A DNA stretch of 64,000 bases from Casuarius casuarius (GCA_003342895.1 PTFA01000091.1:1189660-1253659); one strand, 5' to 3'. Shown: positions 57,501 to 63,592, counted from the first letter of the stretch. Notes: generated by a model from the letters alone, not told the origin. Made by a program: numbers and translations.

Positions 57501-59761
57501 ATCTGTTGTCATAAAACTGCTCTAAGAAAGCACATTAGCTTGGGCTTCCACAACTTTAAACAAACATTTTGAATAAACTTCAGGAATCTACTTACTCATT
57601 AAGGTCGACAAAATAAATTATGAGTGAGCCAATACTCAGAAGAAACACCAATATCACCTGAAAACATAAGCATCAAAGAGGATGTTGTGAGGCTTACCCT
57701 TGTAGTAACACAGGTTCCAAACACACATCTAAGACCCCACTTTCACTGTTTGTCTGCAACTCACAGGAGAGGCAGAAGGAACAAAATTCAGTTATCTATA
57801 CTGCAGCAATCTCATAAAAGGGATGTTAGGCCTACACACAGTGAACTAAGATCTCAACCAATATAAATCAACACTGTCATGCTGATTTGCTGCTTCTGAG
57901 GGCTGGGTCCAGCTGCCCTAATTATTCCCATGTAACTCCAGCTGCTTAGTTGTAATTGTGAAAGGCTGGGGGATCAGCCTCATGCGATAAGCTGCTCATT
58001 CACTTGCAGCCACCAAAATCTAATATACTGAAGGAAGCTCACATAAAAAAAGGCAATTAAGTTCTGTTGAGAAGTGTCATTAGCAATAATTTGTCCCAAC
58101 ACTGAAGGGACTGAGGTGTGATTGTGATAGATCTTTTCTGTGCTGTTTGGGTTATACCTTCTGCTTGGCTTTTCTGTCTTCCCAGCGTTTGTCCAACTTA
58201 AACTTCAAATTACTTGTGCTGAAGATAAGGTGGAAAAACATTTTTGCAGCTGTCTGAGTTCCAGTTGCATTTAGGGTAACGATTGTGTGCAATGAAGAGC
58301 TAAGATCCTACCCATGATTTCTTTGTGTTCAGGAACGGAATGCAGCTAGGAAGCTCTCCCCATGAATAATGTATAATATTTGGGGTACATGTTTGAATTC
58401 ACTTCATTTACAGCTTTCCTAGTCATCTCTGTTTACAAAGGTCATTACCATCTGGAATTCTTTTGGTGGATGAAGATGGCACTCTCAATCCACTGGACAT
58501 GCATTTAAAATAACAAAAATCATCTTCATCAACACTATAATAATTAGTTCCCATTTTAGTAGCCTTGGCTGAAAGAGTAAGCATCAAGCGAGCCACAGGG
58601 CTGAGCCTCTATAATTACCCACAAGACAGAGGTGGTGTAATCAAACCCAGCAATCTCCCTACAACCAGACCTAAACAAATGTCAGATGATGACTTTCAGC
58701 CATTTTATCATTTTTATTCTGCTTCGGGAGACTTTCCAAATCACTTCCCCAGGTCAAACACAAGTGTATTAGGGAAAAGTCAGAAGTGGATCACGTGAAC
58801 TGCAAAATCTGACACATACTTGTGTTTCCACTGTGCCTTGATGTCCTCAGAAGAACCAGTACACTGTGCTAACCTATCTACTTACCAGCACACGCCCCAT
58901 AGACGTTTGAGCTGATAGCATCATTTCCACCTGGGTAGAGAAGATTCTTACCCAGTAGACTGAGCTTTGTTTCCTTTGGTAAGGCCACCAGACATCTTTG
59001 TCCTGACAAAGAGAAGCAGATAGACTCATATCCTTGGGCTTACCAGACACTGTTTCTCAGGATGGCTAACGCCAACACATCCAGACACAACCAAATCTAA
59101 TCTGGTGGTCAAAGAAAGAATGTGTATGAGATATGGTGTGTTTGCACGCATGAACTTGTGTGTTTAGAACCAACAGGTTTTATATAAGTGTGGATAATTG
59201 TGATCATTACTGAAATGGCAAGCATTACAGTGGTTTTGCGTGCATCTGTGTTTATCTTCTGCATATATAGGTGCTGAGGTTTCCATATGTATTTGCATGG
59301 CTTGGAGTATCTACATTGATAAAACCACTCTTGCCCCCTCCTCTCAAAAGGGGAAGGACAATAACATCCAAAACACTAATCTCGTAAAAGTAATCATCTT
59401 GGAGGTAAAACCAATACCTCTGAGTTTCCCCAGACCAAACTTTCCCTGAGCATGCCATGTTCAGTGCACTACAACACAAGATACAGATTTTCTGATCGAG
59501 TACTAGTTCAATATAAAAAGTAAGAGTCAAAATTCTTGGTTCTCTTGCATTCTCGTATCAACACACAAAATATGAGCTATTTCAGAAAGACTGTGCCTTT
59601 ACCTTTTTCCTCCAGATTTGCTCTAGGATGAATCCAGAAGTATATTTGGCTAACCTGAAAGCCAGTATGGTAAACAGGCCTCCCAAGAAAATGAACAAGG
59701 ATGGTACAATAAAAGCCAGCTGGAAATACAGTGCACCACTGAGGCCAAACTTCTTTATCAT
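8488..59761 (-). CDS. KCNU1: KCNU1 (SLO3) pH/voltage-gated potassium channel, complete gene of 27 coding exons
   Basis: Predicted 1025-residue pore-forming alpha subunit of a Slo-family K+ channel of the plasma membrane. In mammals SLO3 is opened by alkaline pH and depolarisation in sperm and works with the gamma subunit LRRC52. Exons, 5' to 3' on the minus strand: 59761-59603, 59002-58886, 57657-57596, 55576-55486, 54742-54631, 54001-53926, 53435-53360, 53002-52832, 52438-52347, 51769-51659, 50160-50055, 48963-48881, 48017-47948, 47346-47191, 45191-45079, 44959-44891, 42948-42859, 42728-42628, 38405-38306, 25500-25401, 22962-22738, 22250-22073, 16764-16687, 13411-13272, 9935-9738, 9336-9233, 8587-8488. 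All acceptors are AG; all donors are GT except one GC. Phases agree at every junction and no internal stop occurs. S0 about 11-37, S1-S6 about 88-300, RCK1 from 319, RCK2 from about 697. It is SLO3 rather than Slo1 (KCNMA1) because it lacks the Ca2+ bowl and tracks SLO3 wording throughout, such as SAQT, LLELPQ, LRASNFT and LVDTE. Introns 1, 4-9, 12, 13, 15, 17, 21, 25 and 26 (119-863 bases) hold nothing I recognise, apart from a possible CR1 scrap in intron 9. Confidence 0.93.
9233..9336 (-). CDS. KCNU1: KCNU1 coding exon 26: RCK2, ends at a GC donor
   Basis: Residues 959-992 plus two bases of 993. [20 protein letters not shown] then GLYRLMEE match SLO3 [24 protein letters not shown]. The donor is AATAG|GCAAGT. 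A nearby GT (CAA|GTACAC) would put exon 27 out of frame and give an early stop, so the GC site is preferred. Acceptor ATGGCAG|GAG. Confidence 0.94.
9738..9935 (-). CDS. KCNU1: KCNU1 coding exon 25: RCK2
   Basis: Residues 893-958, phase 0 at both ends. [20 protein letters not shown] matches SLO3 [35 protein letters not shown] matches SLO3 RNRCKLGLLSLHETIL. Acceptor CTTTCCAG|ACC, donor ACA|GTGAGT. Confidence 0.95.
10441..10468. repeat. AT-rich inverted repeat
   Basis: CAGTATTTTTTT and AAAAAAATACTG pair perfectly around a TTGG centre. Weak hairpin in intron 24; may be chance in AT-rich DNA. Confidence 0.8.
12965..13060 (+). repeat. CR1 LINE fragment (3' region)
   Basis: 'ggagcagattcaatctgtgg' followed by 'aattcactaccccaag' matches the CR1 3' coding end (tctgtggaactcactgccacaag). 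Only about 100 bases are recognisable. Confidence 0.55.
13272..13411 (-). CDS. KCNU1: KCNU1 coding exon 24: RCK2 at the Ca2+-bowl position
   Basis: Completes codon 846 (Lys) and encodes residues 847-892. It reads [10 protein letters not shown], then SSEIPDQDQ where Slo1 has its acidic Ca2+ bowl, then [16 protein letters not shown]. The run of five aspartates of Slo1 is missing, which is the main mark of SLO3. Acceptor CCCATAG|AG, donor ATT|GTAAGT (phase 0). Confidence 0.94.
13412..16686 (-). other. KCNU1: KCNU1 intron 23
   Basis: 3275 bases. Holds the 12-bp hairpin, an A/G homopolymer run near 13620 and a repeat-free stretch at 15580-15760. No exon recognised. Confidence 0.8.
15255..15281. 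repeat. Perfect 12-bp inverted repeat with 3-base loop
   Basis: GCTCCTCAGACT, loop TTC, AGTCTGAGGAGC. Stem too short for a microRNA precursor. It lies in intron 23. Confidence 0.9.
16687..16764 (-). CDS. KCNU1: KCNU1 coding exon 23: RCK2 variable segment
   Basis: Completes codon 820 (Glu) and encodes residues 821-845 plus one base of 846. The start is variable. The end, [11 protein letters not shown], matches SLO3 CRKVPILTEL. Acceptor TTCTGCAG|AG, donor CTGA|GTAAGT (phase 1). Confidence 0.9.
   Translation of the reverse strand, partial: RLSSEREQWGVDQNHVIKGSPSPQS
19905..19990 (+). repeat. Possible MIR-type SINE left part
   Basis: 'gagactggaacagtgggagt' then 'ataggcaggttctgctccca' and ctcctggcacc resembles the MIR left part (actggactgggagtcaggagacctgggttc). 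Diverged. Confidence 0.35.
20675..20880 (-). repeat. MIR-type SINE, reverse orientation
   Basis: Starts with taataataacaagaataa (tail), then 'atagtgcaacattgcaaact', then tgtacactgaggtgcag, 'ccaaggacacacagcaacag' and 'agatctgataccatgacact', the order of a reversed MIR. Confidence 0.6.
21680..21733 (+). repeat. 27-base tandem duplication, two copies
   Basis: Copies at 21680-21706 and 21707-21733 (starting gctccactcaaat, ending tttgcagat) differ at one base. The closeness of the copies suggests a recent slippage or duplication event. It is in intron 22. Confidence 0.9.
21940..21970. repeat. (AT)n followed by poly-T
   Basis: About ten AT units directly followed by a run of ten or more T. Simple repeat in intron 22. 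Confidence 0.95.
22073..22250 (-). CDS. KCNU1: KCNU1 coding exon 22: RCK2
   Basis: Residues 761-819 plus one base of 820. [20 protein letters not shown] and [20 protein letters not shown] align with SLO3 GCALYSGDLHAANIEQC and QTLVDTEAIMATLTIGSLQ. Acceptor TATCAG|GGT, donor CTAG|GTAAGC (phase 1). Confidence 0.96.
22738..22962 (-). CDS. KCNU1: KCNU1 coding exon 21: RCK2 first strands
   Basis: Residues 686-760, phase 0 at both ends; the longest exon. [37 protein letters not shown] and [18 protein letters not shown] are near-identical to SLO3 and Slo1 RCK2. Acceptor AATTTAG|AGT, donor TCA|GTAAGA. Confidence 0.97.
22963..25400 (-). other. KCNU1: KCNU1 intron 20
   Basis: 2438 bases. Holds a MIR-type SINE near its exon 20 end and an unnamed old repeat at about 23990-24200 ('ttaggcacctaaacaacttt'). 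Confidence 0.8.
25090..25250 (+). repeat. MIR-type SINE
   Basis: 'gaccctggtcaagacacttt' then ctgaaaaatggggtaatg matches the MIR core (accttgggcaagtcact...ctgtaaaatggggataat). 'ccagggcaaggtctgtctct' follows as in the amniote tail. Confidence 0.6.
25401..25500 (-). CDS. KCNU1: KCNU1 coding exon 20: linker end with FHWC motif
   Basis: Completes codon 652 (Gly) and encodes residues 653-685. [15 protein letters not shown] matches the conserved Slo motif before RCK2 (SLO3 LDSSGMFHWCKPTSL, Slo1 YDSTGMFHWCAP). Acceptor TGTTTAG|G, donor CTG|GTAGGT (phase 0). Confidence 0.94.
29840..29930 (+). repeat. MIR-type SINE fragment
   Basis: 'gtgctttgcctacctcacaa' then ggaactgtgaggcttaattaattga matches the MIR section (tacctacctcacagggttgttgtgaggcttaatta). 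Confidence 0.55.
36340..36490 (+). repeat. MIR-type SINE tail
   Basis: 'aaggcaggaactgtctttta', 'atatacagcattcagcctaa', then tggggtcccagtt and 'taatacaaataataaataca' follow the widespread amniote MIR-type SINE tail closely. It supports a sauropsid source. Confidence 0.75.
36495..36610 (+). repeat. CR1 LINE fragment (3' region)
   Basis: 'cttcctccccagggaaatgg' and 'tggaagaccagtccctggtg', then gcatttaaaattaaa match the CR1 end (gggaagtggtggaagccccatc...tttaaa). It directly follows a SINE tail, so one may have inserted beside the other. Confidence 0.65.
38306..38405 (-). CDS. KCNU1: KCNU1 coding exon 19: RCK1-RCK2 linker
   Basis: Completes codon 619 (Glu) and encodes residues 620-651 plus two bases of 652. 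The sequence ([20 protein letters not shown]...) is low in similarity to human SLO3, as expected for the disordered linker. It is accepted because acceptor TTTCAG|AG, donor GATGG|GTAAGA and both phases fit the neighbours exactly. It is the exon least supported by similarity after exon 1. Confidence 0.75.
38945..39065 (+). repeat. G-rich low-complexity block
   Basis: A 12-G run is followed by repeated G tracts and several gtcctg words (ggtcctg, gggtcctggg, tgtcctgaag, gggtcctggtcctg), like a decayed G-rich minisatellite. It stands out against the AT-rich intron 18 around it and could form a G-quadruplex. Confidence 0.7.
39240..39360 (-). repeat. MIR-type SINE fragment, reverse orientation
   Basis: 'ggaaaggttaactggcctaa' then agtcccagatcgagtctgagg resembles the reversed core (gaggttaagtgacttgcccaaggtcacacag...gtctgtgg). 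Confidence 0.45.
39390..39414. repeat. Perfect 10-bp inverted repeat with 5-base loop
   Basis: GATCTGGTCC, loop TTTCT, GGACCAGATC. It lies in intron 18, just right of a reversed MIR fragment. Confidence 0.9.
40155..40275 (+). repeat. MIR-type SINE fragment
   Basis: 'gctgggttcagttccagcct' then tcaccacagactctctgggtcac matches the MIR left/core (cctgggttcaattcccagctctgccacagactcc). Confidence 0.6.
41755..41825 (+). repeat. CR1 LINE 3' end fragment
   Basis: 'atgacacaggtcaggctaga' then taacctaacattatg matches the CR1 terminal sequence (acacaggtcagactagatgacctaatggtc). Confidence 0.6.
42563..42591. repeat. Poly-T run of 29
   Basis: Lies 37 bases past the exon 18 donor in gene orientation, where it reads as poly-A in intron 18. 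Other runs: A at 61027-61048, T at 47777-47796, A then G at 13619-13650, and A-rich then C at 53524-53560. Confidence 0.95.
42628..42728 (-). CDS. KCNU1: KCNU1 coding exon 18: Cys-rich end of RCK1 and start of linker
   Basis: Completes codon 585 (Arg) and encodes residues 586-618 plus one base of 619. [15 protein letters not shown] and CQCKGR match the family pattern FYCxxCHxD...CGCK, with all four cysteines and the histidine present. Only 130 bases separate it from exon 17, and a 29-base T run lies just beyond its donor TCAG|GTAACT. Confidence 0.94.
42859..42948 (-). CDS. KCNU1: KCNU1 coding exon 17: end of RCK1
   Basis: Completes codon 555 (Ser) and encodes residues 556-584 plus two bases of 585. 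[20 protein letters not shown] matches SLO3 LILNPPPQVRIRKNTLGFF. Acceptor AATACAG|C, donor AAAAG|GTAACA (phase 2). Confidence 0.94.
42949..44890 (-). other. KCNU1: KCNU1 intron 16
   Basis: 1942 bases. Contains a reversed MIR-type fragment near exon 17. A 137-codon open frame at 44408-44821 shows no family resemblance. Confidence 0.8.
43080..43230 (-). repeat. MIR-type SINE fragment, reverse orientation
   Basis: 'cattttatagatgaagttca' then gtgaaacaaagggaatttactgtcc resembles the reversed core (cattttacagatgaggaaactgaggcacagagagattaagtgacttgcc). Confidence 0.5.
44891..44959 (-). CDS. KCNU1: KCNU1 coding exon 16: RCK1
   Basis: Completes codon 532 (Arg) and encodes residues 533-554 plus two bases of 555. 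[17 protein letters not shown] matches Slo1 LCFVKLKLLMIAIEYK. It is separated from exon 15 by only 119 bases. Acceptor TTTGCCCAG|G, donor GAGAG|GTAACT. Confidence 0.94.
45079..45191 (-). CDS. KCNU1: KCNU1 coding exon 15: RCK1
   Basis: Residues 495-531 plus two bases of 532. The second half, [14 protein letters not shown], matches SLO3 LSDDFAGMSFPEVA. The first half ([18 protein letters not shown]) is a variable segment about four residues longer than in human. Acceptor TTTTAG|ACA, donor TGTCG|GTATGT (phase 2). Confidence 0.93.
45192..47190 (-). other. KCNU1: KCNU1 intron 14
   Basis: 1999 bases, AT-rich. A segment at 46620-46740 ('aaggcctgattttcagccca...') resembles an old sauropsid repeat. 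Otherwise nothing recognised. Confidence 0.8.
47191..47346 (-). CDS. KCNU1: KCNU1 coding exon 14: RCK1 core
   Basis: Residues 443-494, phase 0 at both ends. It contains [20 protein letters not shown], one of the most conserved stretches of Slo channels, after [11 protein letters not shown]. It ends in GKENTE with the unusual donor GAG|GTACAT. A second in-frame GT, 21 bases further on, could be used instead. Acceptor AAACAG|GTG. Confidence 0.95.
47948..48017 (-). CDS. KCNU1: KCNU1 coding exon 13: RCK1
   Basis: Completes codon 419 (Arg) and encodes residues 420-442. It reads [20 protein letters not shown] then HNK, aligning without gaps to human SLO3. Acceptor TTTCTAG|A, donor AAG|GTAGCA (phase 0); this donor is weak after +4. 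Confidence 0.94.
48881..48963 (-). CDS. KCNU1: KCNU1 coding exon 12: RCK1
   Basis: Residues 392-418 plus two bases of 419. [13 protein letters not shown] and TEDTSNIM match the family (ESAEACLIIAN, AEDISNIM). Acceptor ACAG|ATG, donor ATGAG|GTAGGA (phase 2). Confidence 0.94.
48964..50054 (-). other. KCNU1: KCNU1 intron 11
   Basis: 1091 bases. Holds the ATTCCATAAT repeat cluster; otherwise nothing recognised. Confidence 0.85.
49711..49776. repeat. Short direct repeats of ATTCCATAAT
   Basis: Four copies of ATTCCATAAT, two in tandem and two spaced, with ATTTATT following two of them. Local AT-rich slippage repeat in intron 11. Confidence 0.85.
50055..50160 (-). CDS. KCNU1: KCNU1 coding exon 11: RCK1
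   Basis: Completes codon 356 (Glu) and encodes residues 357-391. [19 protein letters not shown] and ...FEDLKRVG match human SLO3 (PSLELETIFKCY, EDLRRVA). Acceptor GAATAG|G, donor GGG|GTAAGA (phase 0). Confidence 0.95.
50161..51658 (-). other. KCNU1: KCNU1 intron 10
   Basis: 1498 bases, a quarter of it the reversed CR1 fragment. Nothing else recognised. Confidence 0.85.
50690..51060 (-). repeat. CR1 LINE fragment, reverse orientation
   Basis: About 370 bases follow the CR1 antisense pattern in order: 'atccaatcttgatttaaaga', then 'agtgattattaaccactttt', 'tgcttgccttcaaatgctag', 'tcttctctatattaaagagg', 'agtcacttcaatcaagtgaa', 'ctttatgttaagctaaagag', and 'ctttgaaccatttctgtaac'. It sits in intron 10. 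Confidence 0.8.
51659..51769 (-). CDS. KCNU1: KCNU1 coding exon 10: RCK1 first beta-alpha units
   Basis: Completes codon 319 (Asn) and encodes residues 320-355 plus two bases of 356. It starts [17 protein letters not shown], the first RCK1 strand and helix. Asp338 and Asp343 align with Slo1 D362 and D367, part of the high-affinity RCK1 Ca2+ site. Human SLO3 has Asn and Lys there. It ends in TEILFLG with donor GA|GTAAGT. Confidence 0.95.
52115..52200 (-). repeat. Possible CR1 3' end remnant
   Basis: 'gatcgaagagacctaccacg' then tcagctagc resembles the antisense CR1 end (ggaagggacctaccaggtcatctagt). Short and diverged; in intron 9. Confidence 0.3.
52347..52438 (-). CDS. KCNU1: KCNU1 coding exon 9: end of S6 and linker to RCK1
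   Basis: Residues 289-318 plus two bases of 319. It reads [20 protein letters not shown], matching the inner end of S6 and the S6-RCK1 linker that couples the gating ring to the pore. It ends in VVSGK with donor AAA AA|GTAAGT (phase 2). Acceptor CTTAG|GTA. Confidence 0.95.
52832..53002 (-). CDS. KCNU1: KCNU1 coding exon 8: pore loop, selectivity filter and start of S6
   Basis: Residues 232-288, phase 0 at both ends. It starts VENNGDPW (pore turret), continues to [20 protein letters not shown] and then [14 protein letters not shown] of S6. The filter TVGYGD (residues 263-268) is the K+-selective signature. Tyr at 266 matches Slo1, whereas mammalian SLO3 has Phe there. Acceptor GGACAG|GTA, donor TTG|GTAAGA. 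Confidence 0.97.
53360..53435 (-). CDS. KCNU1: KCNU1 coding exon 7: S4-S5 linker and S5
   Basis: Completes codon 206 (Asn) and encodes residues 207-231. It contains [13 protein letters not shown], the S5 motif shared by SLO3 and Slo1. Acceptor CTCTAG|T, donor CTG|GTATGT (phase 0). Confidence 0.95.
53926..54001 (-). CDS. KCNU1: KCNU1 coding exon 6: S4 voltage-sensor helix
   Basis: Completes codon 181 (Gly) and encodes residues 182-205 plus two bases of 206. S4 reads [20 protein letters not shown]. The three regularly spaced arginines, at 183, 186 and 189, match the Slo voltage-sensor pattern. Acceptor CTGCAG|GT, donor AACAA|GTAAGT (phase 2). Confidence 0.95.
54631..54742 (-). CDS. KCNU1: KCNU1 coding exon 5: S2-S3 loop and S3
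   Basis: Residues 144-180 plus one base of codon 181. It reads LVAADDK, then [20 protein letters not shown], the S3 segment with the conserved Asp. Acceptor TTTAG|TTG, donor CTTG|GTAAGT (phase 1). Confidence 0.95.
55486..55576 (-). CDS. KCNU1: KCNU1 coding exon 4: S1-S2 loop and S2
   Basis: Completes codon 113 (Glu) and encodes residues 114-143. The extracellular loop ([10 protein letters not shown]) is divergent. It is followed by [12 protein letters not shown], the conserved S2 signature. Acceptor CCTATTAG|A, donor CGG|GTAAGG (phase 0). An earlier AG in the same open frame would lengthen the loop but breaks the phase with exon 3. Confidence 0.92.
55577..57595 (-). other. KCNU1: KCNU1 intron 3
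   Basis: 2019 bases. The part at 56950-57110 ('ggccagactttcagaagagt', '...accattttcaaaatctg') resembles an old sauropsid interspersed repeat with similar inverted ends that I cannot name. Otherwise nothing recognised. Confidence 0.8.
57596..57657 (-). CDS. KCNU1: KCNU1 coding exon 3: S1 helix
   Basis: Residues 93-112 plus two bases of codon 113. It reads [20 protein letters not shown], nearly identical to S1 of SLO3 and Slo1. Acceptor TTTTCAG|GTG, donor AATGA|GTAAGT (phase 2). Confidence 0.93.
57658..58885 (-). other. KCNU1: KCNU1 intron 2
   Basis: 1228 bases. No repeat or exon recognised. Confidence 0.85.
58886..59002 (-). CDS. KCNU1: KCNU1 coding exon 2: S0-S1 linker and start of S1
   Basis: Residues 54-92, phase 0 at both ends, acceptor TTTGTCAG|GAC and donor CTG|GTAAGT. 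The first 23 residues (DKDVWW...) are a poorly conserved cytoplasmic linker. The last part, [15 protein letters not shown], closely matches the SLO3 sequence leading into S1 and the Slo1 motif SAQTLTGRVL, and ends at the same residue as the Slo1 exon. Confidence 0.9.
59603..59761 (-). CDS. KCNU1: KCNU1 coding exon 1: start codon and S0 helix
   Basis: Residues 1-53. The start is the ATG at 59761-59759; an in-frame TGA at 59795-59797 lies upstream and no other in-frame ATG falls between, which fixes the start if this is a true first exon. Residues 11-37 form one hydrophobic helix ending in FRL, matching S0 of SLO3, which places the N terminus outside the cell. The exon ends in WRKK with donor AAG|GTAAAG, phase 0. 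The N terminus before S0 is about ten residues, shorter than in human SLO3. The transcription start and any 5' non-coding exon are not visible. This is the least conserved exon of the gene. Confidence 0.78.
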
Positions 59762-61709
59762 ATTATGAATCACTTTGTTTTGCCTCCTCCCTCCTCAGCT
59801 TCCTTAACTGCTTGTCCCTGACCTTCTAGAATACCCACTGCTTTTGTGACACTGCAATGACATCACTATCTGTACTGTCCATCATGATGCCACTGGTAAG
59901 ACGGGACAATGAAAGTGGACTCCCTCAGCAATGGAAAGATTTGAATAGGGGTTTTAAGCCAGAATTGTATCTTTTTACTCAAAACACCAACGTACTTTTC
60001 TGTCAGGAACATCTTAGTTTATAGAGCTAGCTTGCACACAGATTCACTGTATAAATAAATTGCTTAATCCAGACCCACAAAGTCTCACACGTGAGATTCA
60101 AGACTCATCCATTTAGCCCCCACTTCATGCTTCCTTTCATGAGACCTGCAATATGCACATACTGCAGTATTCACTTTCCCCTTGGGAATTTCCATTTCGC
60201 TTTTGGATCAAGTCTTTCTGCTGTTCAAAAACAAATATAAGTGAGATACCATGGCACTGAAAAAGTAGATGCTTTGATAAGGGCTGCAATGGTAACAGTG
60301 AAAAAGCAAAATGAGACTGGTCAGATGAGTCAGTCTAAAGGTGCGCTTAGTCTAATATTTTTGTCTCTGTCAGTGCCCAGTTAGTGAAGAGCTAAGATAT
60401 TACCTTTCCCCTACTGCCTTCACTTCACTGCATTCCCCTCTCTTTCTTTCTTTCCTAGATTGTTAAACTTCTTAAAACAGAAGAGTTTTAACGAGGTACG
60501 TCAAATTTTCTTGGGACAGGAATATAACCGACCTGGGATAAACCCGCTTTCATGTCTGCAGGTGAAGCATTTCCTTTGAGCCACGCTACCTTTGCATCTC
60601 AGTCTATAAAACCACTTCACTTCCCAGAGTCACTGCAACCTTGGACAACGAGGAAAACAAAGCAGAGCAGCACAGCAAGCCATCTCCCACAAATAGCTCA
60701 GCAAAAACAGTTCAGCTTGCACCTTGCAGGTCTAGCTGTCCCATTCACAGCTGGTGTGGTAGCAATGGGATCAGATGCCACCAGTTGGCTTAGTCACCTT
60801 CCCTCTTTCCATTGAAACAGAATTTCATCAAAAGCTTTAGGTCTAGTCAAGAGTTTTTAAGTTTTTCTTATGAGCACTGCACATGAATAATGCAATCAGA
60901 CTCTTCTTCATGCAATCAGGACAGCTGAGTGTGGAAGTAGTGATTTTGCCTGAACTGGGAAAATGCATGCCTGGGGCAGGGGAAGAATGATGAAATACCA
61001 GCCCAACAAATTGTCAGCTGAAAGGCAAAAAAAAAAAAAAAAAAAAAAGTATTATTGTAGTCTTTAAATACAGTAATATATAATGCCTGCCCTCCCTTTC
61101 CTCTCATGCTGAGTGTCAGAGGGGCCTGTGAATGATCAGAACCAGTAGGGTTATGTTTTGAATGGTGAGGGTGGTTATGGGGACAGTTTGTCAGCTGGCA
61201 GAATCATTACTTGTGTTTTCATGGAGACTAATACACCACAATTGCAATCAGCTCCTCATCTAAGGCTCCAGAATGCCTGAACCAAGAACAGAAAGAATTT
61301 TAAACACATTCTTGGGGGGAACACCCACACACCCTGTTCTAAACAGAGGAATTTTTCTCTTTTCTACTGGTGCAACTGGGTTTTACGTGCACATGTTAAA
61401 TTTGGCTGTATTATTATCACCTCTTAAAGCTAAGCTTTTCTGATCCAGGATTGGCAGTTGTGGGATAGTCCAAGTCTGAAAACAGAGTTGTCTGAGGCTC
61501 TGGTCCTTCTCTGAAATGCCAGGTGTGAGGTCTACTATCAACGAAACAACTTATTGAAGCATCTCTGCAAGCCAAGAGCACAATACAGGCAAAGGAAGTA
61601 GCAAAGACTGCCATGAAGCTCCCCATCCACTATCTTAGTAAAAATTCAGGCCGGACACTTTCTAGGACTGTCCACAGAAGCAGTTTTAGGTAAGCTAGGA
61701 AGTTCTTAA

Positions 61710-61790
61710 GACAAGATAAAGCCGTGAGGTTAAGGTACCAGGCTGCAACTCAGCTGCTCTTAGCTCTGTCACAGAAAGCAGGGTTTGATG
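61710..61790 (+). repeat. Possible MIR-type SINE left part
   Basis: 'aagccgtgaggttaaggtac' then 'caggctgcaactcagctgct' and ...agctctgtcacaga resembles the start of the amniote MIR (agccgtgtggtctagtggttaaggcac...agctctgtcacaga). Confidence 0.45.
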
Positions 61791-62809
61791 CTGCAGTGAT
61801 CAGCAATGCCACAATGTTCACTCTCCCTGTTAACTAGTGATAGCAGAATTGTCTCCCTCATCCTGCAGATGTTCCCACTTCAGTAATGGAAGTGGGAAGT
61901 TCCACATCTACTGCTATTGTAGTATATTTCTTACACTTAGTCCCTGCCCTGTCTCAAATCCGTTTCTGAGGTGCAAACTCTTCTCTGTATTTCTCTCCTC
62001 TGCTGCTATAGGAAGGTTTTGACTGAAGATGGCAGCCTTTGCCCATTTGTTTGTTGTTGCTGAGCCAGGACTGGTAAAGGATCAGCTTACCATAACTCGC
62101 AGCTCATTTCTAAGTCCAGCTGTCCCCAGAGCAGAAACAGGTCATTCACAAATCACAGCCACTCAGCAAGACTACAGAGCTGCCGAAAGAAAGTGATTTA
62201 TTAGCACGCAGTAGCACACTGCCTTGTCTCTGCAGTGACAGATACTTAAGCCACGAATGGAAACGTGCAGCAGAGAGCAGACTTCTGTCTTATTTTCTTT
62301 AATTTTACTAAATTGTAGTATATGCTGTATTGATGCACGCATATGTAATTAAATACAGAGTGGAAATTCACCAAGAGATATGACACTTTGCCCATTTCCA
62401 GTGCAAAAATAGTGATACTTACGTTCAGAGTGCTTTATGAGCACGATGAGTTCCACACATGTCTCTTGACAGGAAATAGTGCAGTCCTATCAATATTTTG
62501 CAGGTAGAAAAACCTGAGAGAAAAAAATTAAGGCCAAAAAGGGAACCAGCAGGATACCAGGAACCTGACCTCAGGAGCTTCTAACATAGAGGCATATATT
62601 TACATTCTTCCCTTTTGCAGCCAGATGAATTCCACTGCAACAAATCTATAAGATGCTCAGCTGCTGTCTCTAAGATGGGTGTTCACAGTGCCCACTCCAG
62701 CATATCACTTAGCTAGTTTCTGTAGTCAGTAGACTAAGATAACGCTCTCCACCAGTGAGCATTACAGACCTAAATTAAGCTCATGCTCTGGATTTTCCCA
62801 GTTCATTAT

Positions 62810-63215
62810 CCTGATGGTAAATTCTTCCAATGGCTAATTATTCTTACCCTGAAAATGTACACTATTTTTTTTCCTCCTTACTCTTGTGCTAGTTCCAACT
62901 TCCAGTGAAAACTAGATCTTGACTTTTCAGCCAAATATTACTGTATCTTTTTCTGCTGGCTGGAGGCACCATCTAATATCAGAAATAACCTTTCTCTGTA
63001 CTTGTGCTTGCACATTGTGATGGAGTCTCCTCTGTCTCCTCCTTGATAGCCTAAATGGATCAAGCTCCTTACATCTTTCATTAGAAACATGTTTCCCAGA
63101 CTCTGAATCATTTATATGGCTCTTATGAACCTTTCCAATTTTTCAGCATCCTCTTTGATCTGTAGACACCAGAACCCAATTCACTATCCCAGTGAAAATC
63201 TGGCTAATGTGGGTG
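62810..63215 (-). repeat. CR1 LINE fragment, reverse orientation
   Basis: Same family and span as the copy at 50690. It contains 'aattcttccaatggctaatt', 'agttccaacttccagtgaaa', 'gatggagtctcctctgtctc', 'catttatatggctcttatga', 'acctttccaatttttcagca' and 'ctgtagacaccagaacccaa'. It lies upstream of KCNU1. Confidence 0.8.
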
Positions 63216-63592
63216 GATGGAGTGCTAAGCTTATTATGTTAGATCTGTGAAAGGAAAGATTTGATTTTAAAGTGCACCAGTTTGAGAGGAAAGAAGGATA
63301 AGAGAGGCACTGAATTGGGGAGACATTTCCTGAAAGGATTAAACTTCTGTCTGGGTAATGAGAACATCCACAGTCACATTAGACTGGATTAGAGAGAGAT
63401 AAATTCTGCTCCTTCAGAGCATAAACCAATAGCTGATGGCGACTGTGAATAAATGTCTCCTTTGGGTAGATTCTCTCTACAGTGAACAATTAGAGAAGAA
63501 CTTACATCTCCCACTGAAGCAGCTGGCTACCAACATCCAGGACTCTGGGATAAATGGGCCTAGAGGAAATCACCTATCTTTGTATTAAATGG

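Noticed and set aside
8488..59761. Assignment as KCNMA1 (Slo1/BK) because of the GYGD filter
   Set aside because: The Ca2+ bowl is absent, the S0 and linker regions do not match Slo1, and RCK2 wording ([34 protein letters not shown]) follows SLO3.
60041..60062. TATAAATAAA-like string upstream of KCNU1 as a promoter
   Set aside because: It reads as TATAAATA only on the plus strand, opposite to the gene, and no other core-promoter signal supports it.
61417..61626. 69-codon minus-strand open frame upstream of KCNU1 as a possible first exon
   Set aside because: It has a hydrophobic start but no match to the Slo N terminus, and exon 1 at 59761 already supplies a start codon after an in-frame stop plus S0.
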